In this document: positions 18,832 through 28,804 of the stretch, piece after piece
Position numbering within the stretch: position 1 is the stretch's first letter
Layout: each line of letters starts with the position of its first letter
NCBI RefSeq assembly: GCF_000615445.1
Contig: NZ_BALY01000006.1
Coordinates: 1-64,000 of the forward strand
Source of the DNA: Lactobacillus hamsteri DSM 5661 = JCM 6256
GTDB taxonomy: Bacteria > Bacillota > Bacilli > Lactobacillales > Lactobacillaceae
DNA: 64,000 nucleotides
Direction: 5' to 3'
The notes under the pieces: generated by a model
Database searches by the model: none
What the model saw: the letters and a program-made list of their open reading frames with translations, nothing else
Told to the model about the DNA's origin: nothing
Program-made: the position numbers and the translations under genes

Positions 18832-20871
18832 CTAAACTCTATTTTGTTCTAACTTTTTATATTCTAACACTTGTTTTAATGAAATATTTTTTGTAGAACT
18901 CAATTCCGGATCTTTTTGTACTATAGCCTTAGCAACTTTTTGAGCAACGACCAAAGTATTATAGTCATTAACTACATTGCCGACTCTAAATTCAGGCAAA
19001 CCAGATTGAGCTTTGCCAAACAAATCACCTTCACCACGCATCTTTAGGTCTTCTTCAGCAAGCTTAAAGCCATTTGTAGTACCAGCAATAATTTTCATTC
19101 TTGCTTTACCAGAATCGGTTTTTGGATCTGCGATAAATACGCAATAACTTTGCGTCTGACCACGACCAATACGTCCACGGAGTTGGTGAAGCTGGCTTAG
19201 ACCAAATCTATCAGCATTATAAATAATCATCATATTTGCATTAGCCACGTCTACCCCAACTTCAATTACGCTAGTAGTTACTAAAATATCAATATCACCG
19301 GCCGCAAACTCATCCATAATTTGATCTTTTTTAGTGCCTGGCATTTGCCCATGAAGCAAAACAACTTTTTGATTTGGAAAATCGTGTGCTAACTTCTCAT
19401 GCAATTCTTCTGCATTTTTTAAATCCATTGTTTCAGATTCAGTAATCAAAGGCGTAACTGCATAAATTTGGAAGCCTTGTGCCAATTGGTCATGCATTTT
19501 TTTATACACTTCATCCATTTGACTACTAGTTTTCCAAGCCGAAATAATTGGCTTACGTCCTGAAGGTAAATGATGAATTTCCGAAATAGTCATGTCACCA
19601 TACACTGTTAAAGCCAGCGTTCTCGGAATCGGAGTCGCTGTCATTGCTAAAATATCAGGTCGATTACCTTTATTAATTAATGCTTGACGCTGACCAACCC
19701 CAAAACGGTGCTGTTCATCAATAATTACTAAACCTAAATTTTTAAAAATGACATTTTTTTGAATTAAGGCATGCGTACCAATGACTACATTTATCGTTCC
19801 ATCAGTAAGCTCACGATATATTTCTCTTCTTTCAAGAGTTTTAGTATTTCCTGTCAAAAGAGCAACACGTACACCTAAAGGGCGCAATAGATCATCAATC
19901 TTCTTAAAATGTTGCGTGGCTAAAATTTCAGTTGGTACCATTAAGGCCGCTTGATAGCCTGCCGTAATTGCCGCAAAAATTGCATATACAGCTACTATAG
20001 TTTTACCAGAACCAACATCTCCCTGAAGAAGACGGCGCATTTGACGGCCAGAATGAATATCAGCAAAAATTTCATTCACTACGTGTTTTTGATCGTCAGA
20101 TAATTCAAATGGCAAAGATTTTGTTAACTTAGCAATTTCTTTTAAATCATAGTGCTTTTCCTTACCCTGAACATTTTTATTTTCTTGTTCAGAAAGCAAA
20201 GCCAACTGCATTTCAAAGATAAAGAATTCTCTAAAAATTGCACTTCTTTTAGCCAATTTTGCTTCATTGTCATTTTTAGGATGATGCATTTTAACAATTA
20301 TTTCTTGATCAGACAACAAACGATATTTTTGCCTAATTTCTTCTGGAACAATATCTGTCACTTGATCTAAAAATGAATCAATTGCTAAATTAATTAACTT
20401 GATTAATTTCTTTTGGTGAACATTTTTATTAGCAGGATAAATTGGCGACATCCCACTATCATTTTCTTTTGCAGCCACAAATTTAAAAGCAGATAAACTT
20501 TGTCTAGCAACATTATACTTGCCATAGACTGCTACTTCTTTACCAATTTCAATTTGATTTTTAAGCCAAGGCTGATTAAAAAAATTGACCATGATTACAT
20601 CATGGTCAATTCTCAATTTAAAGCTTAAGCGACTCTTTTTATAGCCAAAACGGCTTACAAAAGGTTCAGTAGCTACAATTCCTTTTAACATTACCTTCTG
20701 ACCATCCATGATTTGATCAAGAGGCAAAGTCTGTAATTCATCATACCGAAATGGAAAATAGAATAATAAATCGTAAATACTGTAAATTCCTAGGCTTCCA
20801 AGATCAGCTGCAGTCTTCGTCCCTACACCTTTTAAATCAGTGACCGGAGCAAATAATGCATTATTATTCAT
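18832..20871 (-). CDS. recG: ATP-dependent DNA helicase RecG
   Basis: 679 residues: wedge/OB domain, then SF2 helicase with Walker A LLQGDVGSGKT, DEQH box (IIDEQHRFGV), TATPIPRTLA, and C-terminal VIEVGVDVANA and QLHQLRGRIGRG motifs. Remodels stalled replication forks and Holliday junctions. Stop is 2 nt before the fakA start side of the operon. Confidence 0.97.
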   Translation of the reverse strand: MNNNALFAPVTDLKGVGTKTAADLGSLGIYSIYDLLFYFPFRYDELQTLPLDQIMDGQKVMLKGIVATEPFVSRFGYKKSRLSFKLRIDHDVIMVNFFNQPWLKNQIEIGKEVAVYGKYNVARQSLSAFKFVAAKENDSGMSPIYPANKNVHQKKLIKLINLAIDSFLDQVTDIVPEEIRQKYRLLSDQEIIVKMHHPKNDNEAKLAKRSAIFREFFIFEMQLALLSEQENKNVQGKEKHYDLKEIAKLTKSLPFELSDDQKHVVNEIFADIHSGRQMRRLLQGDVGSGKTIVAVYAIFAAITAGYQAALMVPTEILATQHFKKIDDLLRPLGVRVALLTGNTKTLERREIYRELTDGTINVVIGTHALIQKNVIFKNLGLVIIDEQHRFGVGQRQALINKGNRPDILAMTATPIPRTLALTVYGDMTISEIHHLPSGRKPIISAWKTSSQMDEVYKKMHDQLAQGFQIYAVTPLITESETMDLKNAEELHEKLAHDFPNQKVVLLHGQMPGTKKDQIMDEFAAGDIDILVTTSVIEVGVDVANANMMIIYNADRFGLSQLHQLRGRIGRGQTQSYCVFIADPKTDSGKARMKIIAGTTNGFKLAEEDLKMRGEGDLFGKAQSGLPEFRVGNVVNDYNTLVVAQKVAKAIVQKDPELSSTKNISLKQVLEYKKLEQNRV

Positions 20872-20873
20872 TT

Positions 20874-22532
20874 TTATTCAACTGAAACTAAGAAATGGTA
20901 AACAGGTTGGCCACCATCATGAATTTCAAATTCAAGGTCATCATGATTATCTTCCAATTGTTCAACTACTTGATCAGCCAAAGTCTTGTTGGCATCACGA
21001 CCATACATAATAGTCACAATTTCTGAATCTTCATCAAGCATCTTTTCAACCATTTCAACAGTAGTCTTAACAAGATCAACATTATCAACCTTGATGCTAC
21101 CGTCTACAATACCTAAGTAGTCATTCTTATGAATTTCTACATCATCGATTGTAGTATCACGGTTAGCTTGGGTAACTTCACCAGAAACAACTGTATCAAG
21201 ATCTTCAGTCATTGCTTCAACATTATCTTCAACTGAAGCATCTGGATCGAATGAAAGCATTGCAGTTAAACCTTGAGAAATAGTCTTAGTTGGAACAATG
21301 CCCACAGGAATATCACTAACTTCAGCAGCTTGTTTAGCAGCCATAACGATATTACCGTTGTTTGGCAAAATAATTGCCTTCTTAGCTCCTGACTTCTTAA
21401 TTGCATCAACAATATCAGCAGTAGATGGGTTCATAGTTTGACCACCTGAGATGATACGGTTTACGCCTTCGCTTTCGAAGAGCTTTCTAATTCCGTTACC
21501 TGAAGCAACCGCAATAACAGCAAAGTCAACTGCTTCTTGCTTTTCTTCTTCATCATTAACAATGGTTTCATGTTGGATACGCATGTTATCGATCTTGATC
21601 TTGCCCAATTGACCAAATTGGCTACCATATTTGAAGACTTCACCTGGGTGTTCAGTATGAACGTGAACCTTAGCAACTTCGCCATCAGAAACAGCGAGAA
21701 GTGAATCACCAATTTCGGACAAGTGCTTTCTGAATTCTTCAAGATCAAATGGCTTCTTGTCTGGAACATCGGCATTTAGGTCAACCATAATTTCAGTACA
21801 GTAACCATTAGTAATATCTTGAGTTGCTAATTGACCTTGAACAGATTGATGGTGCATTGCGTTGATCATTTCATCCATTTCGCCTTCATCAGGTTGATAT
21901 TGATCAGCAAAGTTTTCACCAAGAATACCTTCTAAGAAGCCTTCATAAATAAATAGCAAGCCTTGACCACCTGAGTCGACAACGCCAACTTGCTTTAATA
22001 CTGGAAGCAAATCAGGGGTAGTCTTAAGAGCCTTCTTAGCTCCTTCAACAACAGCTTTCATTACTTCTTCGACATCATCAGTATCATTTGCCTTGTCGGC
22101 ACCTTCTTGTGCAGCTACGCGAGCTACAGTTAAAATAGTACCTTCAACAGGTTTCATAACAGCCTTGTAAGCTGTTGCTACACCATTAGTAAACGCATTA
22201 GCTAATTCTTGAGCATTAAGGGTCTTCATGCCTTGAGTTGCTTTATAAAAGCCTCTAAATAATTGTGAAGTAATAACACCACTATTACCACGAGCACCCA
22301 TAAGCATTCCTTTAGCTAAACTTTCAGTTAAATCACCTACGCTTGTGCTTGGATTTTCTGAAACGGCCTTAGCTCCACTTTCAATTGTTAAATTCATGTT
22401 AGTACCAGTATCACCATCAGGAACTGGGAAAACATTTAATGAATTAACAAATTCTGCGTTTTTGCCCATTCTATGAGTCGCAACGCGAACCATATCTCTA
22501 AATTGCTTACTATCTACTTCTTTTAAAACCAA
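20874..22532 (-). CDS. fakA: Fatty acid kinase catalytic subunit FakA (DAK2/DegV-linked, YloV)
   Basis: 552 residues. N-terminal DhaL-like kinase domain with FPVPDGDTGTNMNLT and GARGNSGVITSQLFRG, a central domain, and a C-terminal EDD/DegV-related domain ending in DGGQPVYHFLVSVE. With a DegV-type FakB it phosphorylates exogenous fatty acids to acyl-phosphates used by PlsX/PlsY. Proximity to plsX and acpP fits that role, valuable in lactobacilli that scavenge fatty acids. Confidence 0.93.
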   Translation of the reverse strand: MVLKEVDSKQFRDMVRVATHRMGKNAEFVNSLNVFPVPDGDTGTNMNLTIESGAKAVSENPSTSVGDLTESLAKGMLMGARGNSGVITSQLFRGFYKATQGMKTLNAQELANAFTNGVATAYKAVMKPVEGTILTVARVAAQEGADKANDTDDVEEVMKAVVEGAKKALKTTPDLLPVLKQVGVVDSGGQGLLFIYEGFLEGILGENFADQYQPDEGEMDEMINAMHHQSVQGQLATQDITNGYCTEIMVDLNADVPDKKPFDLEEFRKHLSEIGDSLLAVSDGEVAKVHVHTEHPGEVFKYGSQFGQLGKIKIDNMRIQHETIVNDEEEKQEAVDFAVIAVASGNGIRKLFESEGVNRIISGGQTMNPSTADIVDAIKKSGAKKAIILPNNGNIVMAAKQAAEVSDIPVGIVPTKTISQGLTAMLSFDPDASVEDNVEAMTEDLDTVVSGEVTQANRDTTIDDVEIHKNDYLGIVDGSIKVDNVDLVKTTVEMVEKMLDEDSEIVTIMYGRDANKTLADQVVEQLEDNHDDLEFEIHDGGQPVYHFLVSVE

Positions 22533-22553
22533 ATCTAATAACCTCCGCTTGCG

Positions 22554-22916
22554 TTAGTCGTCAAGTACCTTAACGCTTTGAATGATAACATTAACGGCCT
22601 TAGTATCAATACCAAGTTGATTCTTCAAATTATATTTAACGCTATCTTGTACATTGCGGCTTACTTCTGAAATCTTCAAACCGTAACCAACGATAATATA
22701 AACATCAACCGTAATTTCATTATCTTCTGACTTGACAACAACACCGCGCTTATAATTGGCCCGATTAAGAATACCGTCAAAGCCATCACGGATAGCATTC
22801 TTTGATGCCATACCTACAACGCCGTAATTAGACGTAGCTGCACTACCAACAACAGTTGCAATTACTCCGTTTGAAATATCGATCAAACCATCTTTTGTTT
22901 TGATTTTAACAGCCAT
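22554..22916 (-). CDS. yloU: Asp23/Gls24 family envelope-stress protein YloU
   Basis: 120 residues matching the Asp23/Gls24 family (VGSAATSNYGVVGMASKN, EITVDVYIIVGYGLKISEVS..VQ..VK). Members are small cytoplasmic or membrane-associated proteins linked to alkaline or envelope stress; exact role is unknown. yloU-fakA adjacency and divergence from rpmB is conserved in Firmicutes. CTCC-complement ribosome site precedes ATG 22916. Confidence 0.9.
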   Translation of the reverse strand: MAVKIKTKDGLIDISNGVIATVVGSAATSNYGVVGMASKNAIRDGFDGILNRANYKRGVVVKSEDNEITVDVYIIVGYGLKISEVSRNVQDSVKYNLKNQLGIDTKAVNVIIQSVKVLDD

Positions 22917-23017
22917 GTTTCTCCTCCGTCTTTATTGTTCTCAATATACGTATTATTTTATCATAGTAAAACACTAAACGCTTATTAAAACCAATTTATT
23001 AAAAAATACTTTTCAGG

Positions 23018-23046
23018 TTGAATTACGAGCCAACATATGCTATCTT
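23018..23046 (+). promoter_or_regulatory. Promoter of rpmB
   Basis: TTGAAT (23018-23023), 17 bp, TATCTT (23041-23046) with an upstream TGC extension. Confidence 0.7.
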
Positions 23047-23084
23047 AATTAAGTATGACAACACAACTAAAGGAGGTTTAGCAA

Positions 23085-23270
23085 ATGGCAAAAGATTTTG
23101 TAACAGGTAAGAAGACTACTTTTGGTAACAAGCGTTCACACTCAAAGAGATCAGCTCGTCGTGCATGGAAGCCAAACCTTCAAAGAGTTCGCATTCTTGT
23201 TGATGGTAAGCCAAAGCGCGTTTGGGTATCAACTAAGACTTTGAAGTCTGGTAAAGTAACTCGTGCCTAA
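23085..23270 (+). CDS. rpmB: 50S ribosomal protein L28
   Basis: 61 residues, basic, beginning [15 protein letters not shown] with [13 protein letters not shown] typical of L28. No CxxC zinc motif, i.e. the zinc-independent form. Strong AAAGGAGG site. Isolated single-gene transcript divergent from yloU. Confidence 0.97.
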   Translation: MAKDFVTGKKTTFGNKRSHSKRSARRAWKPNLQRVRILVDGKPKRVWVSTKTLKSGKVTRA

Positions 23271-23284
23271 TTTGACCAAAAAGG

Positions 23285-23310
23285 CCCCACCGAATTTTTA
23301 TTCAGTGAGG
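23285..23310 (+). terminator. Terminator of rpmB
   Basis: Imperfect hairpin CC-CAC-GAAT / ATTC-GTG-GG followed by seven Ts. Confidence 0.75.
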
Positions 23311-23343
23311 TTATTTTTTTGCTTAAAATTTATATTCAAAAAA

Positions 23344-23406
23344 GCTCTAAGAAGATTCTGATACATCCTACTGTCTACTTGACAGGGAATGTATCATTCT
23401 TAGAGC
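23344..23406 (-). terminator. Terminator carrying a 38-bp insertion in its apex
   Basis: Outer stem GCTCTAAGAA (23344-23353) / TTCTTAGAGC (23397-23406), with A/T runs outside. Without the insertion the hairpin would have a loop of about 4 nt and terminate the minus-strand gene at 23422. The inserted segment has inverted ends that extend the stem. Confidence 0.85.
23359..23396. mobile_element. 38-bp miniature derivative of the IS3-family element at 46 kb
   Basis: Starts TGATACATCC and ends with 29 bp identical to the right end of the IS at 46198-48065 (CTACTGTCTACTTGACAGGG then AATGTATCA). Flanked by a 3-bp direct repeat TTC (23356-23358, 23397-23399), the duplication size of the full element. 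No coding capacity. Interpreted as an internal deletion product or minimal end-only element mobilised in trans. Confidence 0.75.
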
Positions 23407-23421
23407 TTTTTATTTATTTAA

Positions 23422-23727
23422 TTACTTTTCAATATTATGCTTTTCATCACTATCTGAAATTTCGTCTGCCATTCTTTCTTGAATTGGAGTATAGGCATAC
23501 GCATTAATCATTTCGCCTAATTTTGTTGGCAAGCCTAAATCTTGGAATACCACGCTTCTTGCACTACCATGAACAGCAGCTACTTCTTTTTTCTTCTTTT
23601 TATCAAAAACGTGAACTCTGTTCTTATGCATATAATCTTCTACATTTCTCTTAGCACGATCCAAGCGAGCTTCATAACGATCATTTTCAAATGCTGCAAC
23701 TTGTTTTTCAAAATCTATATATTTCAT
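23422..23727 (-). CDS. Uncharacterised 101-residue protein
   Basis: From ATG 23727, preceded by GAGGATG-type site; a longer frame to 23796 overlaps thiN and lacks a site. Highly charged, helical N-terminal half (EKQVAAFENDRYEARLDRAKRNVEDYM), Lys-rich centre and acidic tail. No motif recognised and no function assigned. It follows thiN by 46 bp and ends at the terminator containing the mini-element. Confidence 0.7.
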   Translation of the reverse strand: MKYIDFEKQVAAFENDRYEARLDRAKRNVEDYMHKNRVHVFDKKKKKEVAAVHGSARSVVFQDLGLPTKLGEMINAYAYTPIQERMADEISDSDEKHNIEK

Positions 23728-23773
23728 ATTTGCATCCTCATACTTTCTTATTAATATTTTACACATATTTTTG

Positions 23774-24460
23774 TTAAATGTTGTAAAAACGATCAATATC
23801 TTTCGAAAAAATCACGGCCACAAGGCCTGAATCAAGTTTCAAGTCAAAACTATGCGTATTTGGTAAAAACTCATTAGAAGAAAAAATACGCGGATACAGG
23901 CTAGAAAATTTTTCAAGAAGATATCGAGAGCCTAAAATATTTAAATTTTTTACTTCTTCTAAGCTTGCAACTCCAAAATATGGATAGCCCTCTTCTTTTT
24001 GAACTTTATATTCTCCTGCACCAAAAAATTTAATTTTATTTTGGCAATCAATTAAAGTAATTTGATCGGCAAACTTGCGGATATCCGGATTTAAAATCAT
24101 AAATAAGTTAACCAAAAAATGATCAATTCTGCCCCCAGTTGCTCCTAGCAAAGTTAAATCAGCAACATGGTAATCCTTAAAGGCCGTTTGAATCATTAGT
24201 TCTGAATCAGTTAAATCTTTAATTGGATTAGAATAACGAATATCTTTAACCGTAACTTCAATTTTAGCCAATTCCGATGGTTTTAAAGAATCAAAATCTC
24301 CAATTGCCAAATCTGGAATAATATTTAATTCTTCTAGCAAAAAACTGCCGCGATCAACGCCAATAATTAAATCACCGTTTTTTTGAGCAGCAGTTAAAAT
24401 TTCTTTTATATTTTTGGGCCATAATTGTCGTGGCCCGCCTAAAAGTGCATATGCTTTCAT
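23774..24460 (-). CDS. thiN: Thiamine pyrophosphokinase
   Basis: 228 residues with the TPK features: GGPRQLWPKN at the start, IGVDRGSFLLEELNIIPDLAIGDFDSL, DLTDSELMIQTAFKD and LLGATGGRIDHFLVN. Transfers pyrophosphate from ATP to thiamine to make TPP, the final salvage step. Overlaps rpe by 4 nt (ATGA), end of the stp-prkC-rsgA-rpe-thiN run conserved in Firmicutes. Confidence 0.94.
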   Translation of the reverse strand: MKAYALLGGPRQLWPKNIKEILTAAQKNGDLIIGVDRGSFLLEELNIIPDLAIGDFDSLKPSELAKIEVTVKDIRYSNPIKDLTDSELMIQTAFKDYHVADLTLLGATGGRIDHFLVNLFMILNPDIRKFADQITLIDCQNKIKFFGAGEYKVQKEEGYPYFGVASLEEVKNLNILGSRYLLEKFSSLYPRIFSSNEFLPNTHSFDLKLDSGLVAVIFSKDIDRFYNI

Positions 24461-25116
24461 TTGATTATTTCATTTAATTTGTTAATTTGCTCAGAAATAC
24501 TGCCATTTCTAAAAATATATGAGCCGGCTACAAATATTTCTGCACCAGCATCTTTCGCAATTTTGGCAGTTTCACCATCAATTCCGCCATCAACTTCAAT
24601 TGGAATTTTAGGATTAATCTGATCGAGTAATTGTCTTGCTTCTTTAATTCTCGATACCGATTCTTGCAAAAATTTTTGTCCACCAAATCCAGGATAAACT
24701 GTCATTAATAAAACCTGATTAATTTTTGGTGCAAATTTTTCAAGAACAGATATCGGCGTATCAGGATTCAAAACAAGAACTGCTTTAACTGAATTTGAAT
24801 TTAAATAATCAAGCCAATAATTGAGTTTTCCTTCATCCATAGCCTCGTAATGCAATTCAACTAAATCTGCCCCAGCCTTTACAAAAGCTGGAACTAAAAG
24901 CTTAGGATTATCACTCATCAAATGAATTTCCGCATCAATCATTGGAAATTCACGTTTAAAATCACTAACTAATTCAGGACCGAAAGAAAGATTGGGAACA
25001 AAATGTCCATCCATAATATCAATATGAAATCTAGTAATTCCTGCATCAGTAGCTTTCTTTATTTTTTCTCCTAAACTCAAATTATCAGCATTCAAAATTG
25101 AAGGTGCTATTAACAT
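24457..25116 (-). CDS. rpe: Ribulose-phosphate 3-epimerase
   Basis: 219-residue TIM barrel. APSILNAD at the N-terminus, metal/catalytic block FHIDIMDGHFVPNLSFGP, HLMSDNP, MTVYPGFGGQKF and EVDGGI. Interconverts ribulose-5-phosphate and xylulose-5-phosphate in the pentose phosphate and phosphoketolase routes. Good AGGAGG site. Confidence 0.97.
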   Translation of the reverse strand: MLIAPSILNADNLSLGEKIKKATDAGITRFHIDIMDGHFVPNLSFGPELVSDFKREFPMIDAEIHLMSDNPKLLVPAFVKAGADLVELHYEAMDEGKLNYWLDYLNSNSVKAVLVLNPDTPISVLEKFAPKINQVLLMTVYPGFGGQKFLQESVSRIKEARQLLDQINPKIPIEVDGGIDGETAKIAKDAGAEIFVAGSYIFRNGSISEQINKLNEIIK

Positions 25117-25128
25117 ACTTTTACCTCC

Positions 25129-26025
25129 TTATTTTAAATATTCAGGGATTCTTCCTTCAGTAATTTCAGTTCTCATAGCTAAATAATCATCATAACGACT
25201 CTGAATAATTTTTTGATCTGCAAGCTCTTTTTTCACTTCACAACCAGGTTCTTTTAGATGCTGACAGCCCCTAAATTTACAATTGCTACTAGCCCGTCTA
25301 AATTCAATAAAGTAATTGCAAAGTTCGTTAATCTTAATTGGAGTTAAGTCAATTGAAGAAAAACCTGGTGTATCTGCCAAAAAGCCCTCTCCAACTTTAA
25401 ACAATTGTACTTGTCTAGTTGTGTGCTTACCACGATTCAAAACCATTGAAATCTTGCCTGTTGCTTGGTTAGCATCTGTTTTTATTTGATTCAATAAAGT
25501 CGACTTCCCAGCACCAGACTGACCAGCTAAAGTCCAAATTTGATTTTCCTTAATCATGCTTGGAACTTTCTCAACTAATTCTTTTGCATCATAAAAAACA
25601 GGATAGCCAATTTTTTCATAATATGACAAATCTTGCTTAATTTGAGCCAATTTAGAACTATTTTCTAATAAATCACTCTTGGAAAGATAGATAGTTACTG
25701 CCACTTTTTGCCAAGAAAAAAATGTTAAAAAGCGATCTAGCAATTGAACTGAAAAATCAGGCTGAACCGCTGAAATCACTAACAAAACATGACTTACATT
25801 AGCAACAGCTGGACGTCCAATTCTATTAAGGCGAGGCAAAATTTTAACTAAATAACTAGTACCTTGATCATCAATTTGAATTTCGACATGATCACCTACA
25901 GTTGGTTTTTGCTTTTTTTGTCTAAAAACTCCTCGTGCTCTTGTTCTTATAACGCCTTCGTTTGTTTGAACGTCATAAAAACCAGCGATCAAACCAACTA
26001 CTGTACCTTCAGCTTGTCTTGTCAT
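25129..26025 (-). CDS. rsgA: Small ribosomal subunit biogenesis GTPase RsgA
   Basis: 298 residues: N-terminal OB fold, circularly permuted GTPase (G4-like YLSKSDLL before G1 [13 protein letters not shown], then DTPGFSSID), and a C-terminal zinc knuckle with Cys/His residues (C-NYF...[14 protein letters not shown]). Checks 30S maturation. Overlaps prkC by 4 nt. Confidence 0.96.
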   Translation of the reverse strand: MTRQAEGTVVGLIAGFYDVQTNEGVIRTRARGVFRQKKQKPTVGDHVEIQIDDQGTSYLVKILPRLNRIGRPAVANVSHVLLVISAVQPDFSVQLLDRFLTFFSWQKVAVTIYLSKSDLLENSSKLAQIKQDLSYYEKIGYPVFYDAKELVEKVPSMIKENQIWTLAGQSGAGKSTLLNQIKTDANQATGKISMVLNRGKHTTRQVQLFKVGEGFLADTPGFSSIDLTPIKINELCNYFIEFRRASSNCKFRGCQHLKEPGCEVKKELADQKIIQSRYDDYLAMRTEITEGRIPEYLK

Positions 26026-28055
26026 TTAGTCACCTTTTCATTAAGAATTGTTTGTCCATCGCGGACAACACGTAATTGTCCATCGCCTTCTTTAAGTGAG
26101 AATGGAATTGAAAAACTCATATCATGCTTAATATACAAATCACGATAAATATTGCCTAAAGAATGATCATCATCTTTGATATAAATTTGAACGTGATTAC
26201 CTTCACCAGATGATTTTTCGTCCATCTTTTTATTGTCCGAATCATCATTTTCATCTTTAGTTGGTGCAACATAATCAACCGTAAAAGTCTTAGTAATATT
26301 AGTTACCTTTTGTTCTTCCTTAGGGCCCTTAGATACTACAATCGTTACTGTTGAGCCACGTTCAACGCGTGTTCCAACTTTAGGTTGCATAGAAATAACC
26401 ATGCCCTTTTCAACGTCTTCAGAATATTCCTGATTAATTTGTAAAGTTAGGCCATGTTCTTTTGCATAATCTTGCGCACTCTTCAAAGAATAATTCTTCA
26501 AATCTTTCAAAGTAATCAGACTCTTCTTAGGACGCGGTGGTTTACCTTGAGAAACAACTAAAGTAATTGTTGTTTGTTTAGGTTTCACTTCAACTCCAGC
26601 AGCAATGCTTTGAGAAATTACCTGTCCTTCCGGAATTTCCATCGAATACTGATTTTCACGAATTACATCAAAGCCCAAATTTTCTAATTTATCTGCAGCA
26701 AGTTCATAATTTTCTCTAACAACATCAGGAACTTTAGTCATTCCGGCACCACTAGAAATAATTATGTCAACGGAACGACCTTTTTTAACTGAATCTCCAG
26801 GAGAAGGCTTAGTTTCAATTACTTTTCCGGCATCAATACTATCGGAATGCTTTCGAATAACTTCACCAATTTCCAGTCCTGCCTTTTCGAGTTTATCCTT
26901 AGCTGTTCCTTCAGATAAATTAGTAACATCAGGGACACGAATTTTATTTTCATTATTATTTTTGCCACTTAAAGCGAAAATCATAATAAATACTATTAAA
27001 AAAGCAGCAATACCAATAAAAACAAACCACCATTTATGGTTCTTCACAGTTTGCCAAAAACTTGGCTTTTCTGATGCCTTATTTTTCTTAGTATTATTTT
27101 CCTCTGAGTCTAAATCCTTCTTTTCGTCTTTTTCCTCAGAATCACTTTCTTTAGGTTTAAATCCTGGCAAAATAATTGTTTCATCATTATTTACACCGTG
27201 ATTAGGAACAAAAGGCGGTTCATCTTTTCTGCTAAAATCCAAGCTTGTATCAAGATCAGCCTTCATTTCTTGCGCAGAGGCATAACGATCACGAGGATCT
27301 TTAGCTGTAGCTTTTAACACAACATTTTCAAGAGCTTGCGGTACATCCGGATCCTTTTTTCTAATTGAAGGAATTGGTTCTTGAGCATGTTTAAGTGCAA
27401 TAGCAACAGGAGTATCCCCGTTAAAAGGCACTTTGCCTGTAATCAATTCATAAAGAATAATTCCTAATGAATAAATATCTGATTGTTTAGTAACCAACCC
27501 GCCACGTGTTTGTTCAGGAGACATATAATGAACTGAACCCATAACAGAATTAGTTTGAGTAATAGAGCTTTGATTTAAAGCAACGGCAATCCCAAAATCA
27601 GCAATTTTAACATTCCCGCGTTTATCCATCAAAATATTTTGAGGCTTTAAATCTCTATGAATCACATTATGCTTATGAGCCAAAGCAACAGCACTTAAAA
27701 TTTGATTCATAATTCTAATTACTTCATGCAAATCAAGCGGAGAATTGTCGCGAATATAATCTTTTAAGTCTGGACCATTCACATATTCCATGACCATGTA
27801 TGGTAAACCTTGATCGTTACCAACATCAAGAACAGAAATAATATTTGGATGACTTAACTCACTAGTCGCTAATGCTTCACGTTGAAAACGAGCTTCAATT
27901 TGAGGATCTTTTTGCAAGTCTAAGCGTAAAACTTTTACCGCTACTTTACGTTGGAGAATAATGTCCTCAGCTAAATAAACATTAGCCATCCCACCTTCGC
28001 CCAAAGTATCAAGTATCCGGTAACGTTCGCCGAGCAAATAACCTTTATCGATCAT
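26022..28055 (-). CDS. prkC: PASTA-domain serine/threonine kinase (PrkC/StkP)
   Basis: 677 residues from ATG 28055, nine nt after AAGGAGG; an ATG three codons earlier abuts that site. Kinase domain: GEGGMANVY loop, VAVKVL Lys, HRDLKPQN catalytic loop, DFGIA, and activation loop Ser/Thr. A charged linker, one membrane helix (about 345-365, [21 protein letters not shown]), then three extracellular PASTA repeats that sense peptidoglycan fragments, and a beta-rich tail. Regulates cell-wall synthesis and division; partnered with the overlapping phosphatase gene. Confidence 0.96.
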   Translation of the reverse strand: MIDKGYLLGERYRILDTLGEGGMANVYLAEDIILQRKVAVKVLRLDLQKDPQIEARFQREALATSELSHPNIISVLDVGNDQGLPYMVMEYVNGPDLKDYIRDNSPLDLHEVIRIMNQILSAVALAHKHNVIHRDLKPQNILMDKRGNVKIADFGIAVALNQSSITQTNSVMGSVHYMSPEQTRGGLVTKQSDIYSLGIILYELITGKVPFNGDTPVAIALKHAQEPIPSIRKKDPDVPQALENVVLKATAKDPRDRYASAQEMKADLDTSLDFSRKDEPPFVPNHGVNNDETIILPGFKPKESDSEEKDEKKDLDSEENNTKKNKASEKPSFWQTVKNHKWWFVFIGIAAFLIVFIMIFALSGKNNNENKIRVPDVTNLSEGTAKDKLEKAGLEIGEVIRKHSDSIDAGKVIETKPSPGDSVKKGRSVDIIISSGAGMTKVPDVVRENYELAADKLENLGFDVIRENQYSMEIPEGQVISQSIAAGVEVKPKQTTITLVVSQGKPPRPKKSLITLKDLKNYSLKSAQDYAKEHGLTLQINQEYSEDVEKGMVISMQPKVGTRVERGSTVTIVVSKGPKEEQKVTNITKTFTVDYVAPTKDENDDSDNKKMDEKSSGEGNHVQIYIKDDDHSLGNIYRDLYIKHDMSFSIPFSLKEGDGQLRVVRDGQTILNEKVTK

Positions 28056-28800
28056 TTGCTTCATCCTCCTTGTTCCAAACTAAGCAAACGGTAATATTAT
28101 CACCACCGCCCAATCGATTAGCTTCATTGATCAATTTGTTGCAACGTTCCTTCAAAGATAAATCTCTAGTTGCCAAAATTTGCTGAATCTGTGGATCACT
28201 TAACGAGTTTGTTAAACCATCTGTACAGAGCAAAATCATATTATTATCATGAAGCGCAATAGTTTTATATTCTGGATCTATCGTACTTGAAACACCTAAT
28301 GCCTGCGTAATGATATTCTTTTGAGGATGGTGCTTAGCTTGTTCTTTAGTAATTTGACCCATTTTCACAAGTTCATTAACTAATGAATGATCTTCGGTTA
28401 ATTGGACAAATTCACCATCAGCATAGCTATAAGCACGAGAATCACCTAAATGAGCAACAAGTACAGCATCTTTAAAGGCAAAAGCAAGTACAATTGTCGT
28501 ACCCATGCCGTTCAAATCTTGAAAACGATCTGCTGTTTTTAAAATAGTTTCATTTTCAGAACTTAATTGGACGTTTAACCATTTTTGTGCAATTTTTGCA
28601 TCTGTAAAATCTGTTGTCTTAAAATTATGTCCCAAGTGACTAACAGCCATAGTTGAAGCTACGTCACCACCTTGATGACCACCCATGCCATCACAAACAA
28701 TGGCTAAAGTAATATCACTCTTATTTTTAAAAACTCTTACAAAATCTTGATTACTTTTTCGTATTCTACCAATACTAGAAGCATATGCTGTTTCAATCAA
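28045..28800 (-). CDS. stp: PP2C-family protein phosphatase Stp/PrpC
   Basis: 251 residues with metal-binding motifs CDGMGGHQGGDVAS, HLGDSRAY, LTEDHSLVNELV and LCTDGLTN, GGGDNITV. Dephosphorylates PrkC and its substrates. TTG start at 28800 with GAGG eight nt upstream. Its 3' end overlaps prkC, tying the two in fixed ratio. Confidence 0.96.
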   Translation of the reverse strand: MIETAYASSIGRIRKSNQDFVRVFKNKSDITLAIVCDGMGGHQGGDVASTMAVSHLGHNFKTTDFTDAKIAQKWLNVQLSSENETILKTADRFQDLNGMGTTIVLAFAFKDAVLVAHLGDSRAYSYADGEFVQLTEDHSLVNELVKMGQITKEQAKHHPQKNIITQALGVSSTIDPEYKTIALHDNNMILLCTDGLTNSLSDPQIQQILATRDLSLKERCNKLINEANRLGGGDNITVCLVWNKEDEANDR

Positions 28801-28804
28801 AAGC

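Noticed and set aside
23344-23406. CRISPR repeat or small RNA reading of the long hairpin
   Set aside because: Single copy, no spacers, and target duplication plus identity to the IS end explain it better.
26764-27201. 145-codon frame antisense to prkC
   Set aside because: Lies opposite conserved PASTA and membrane coding sequence with no start signals.
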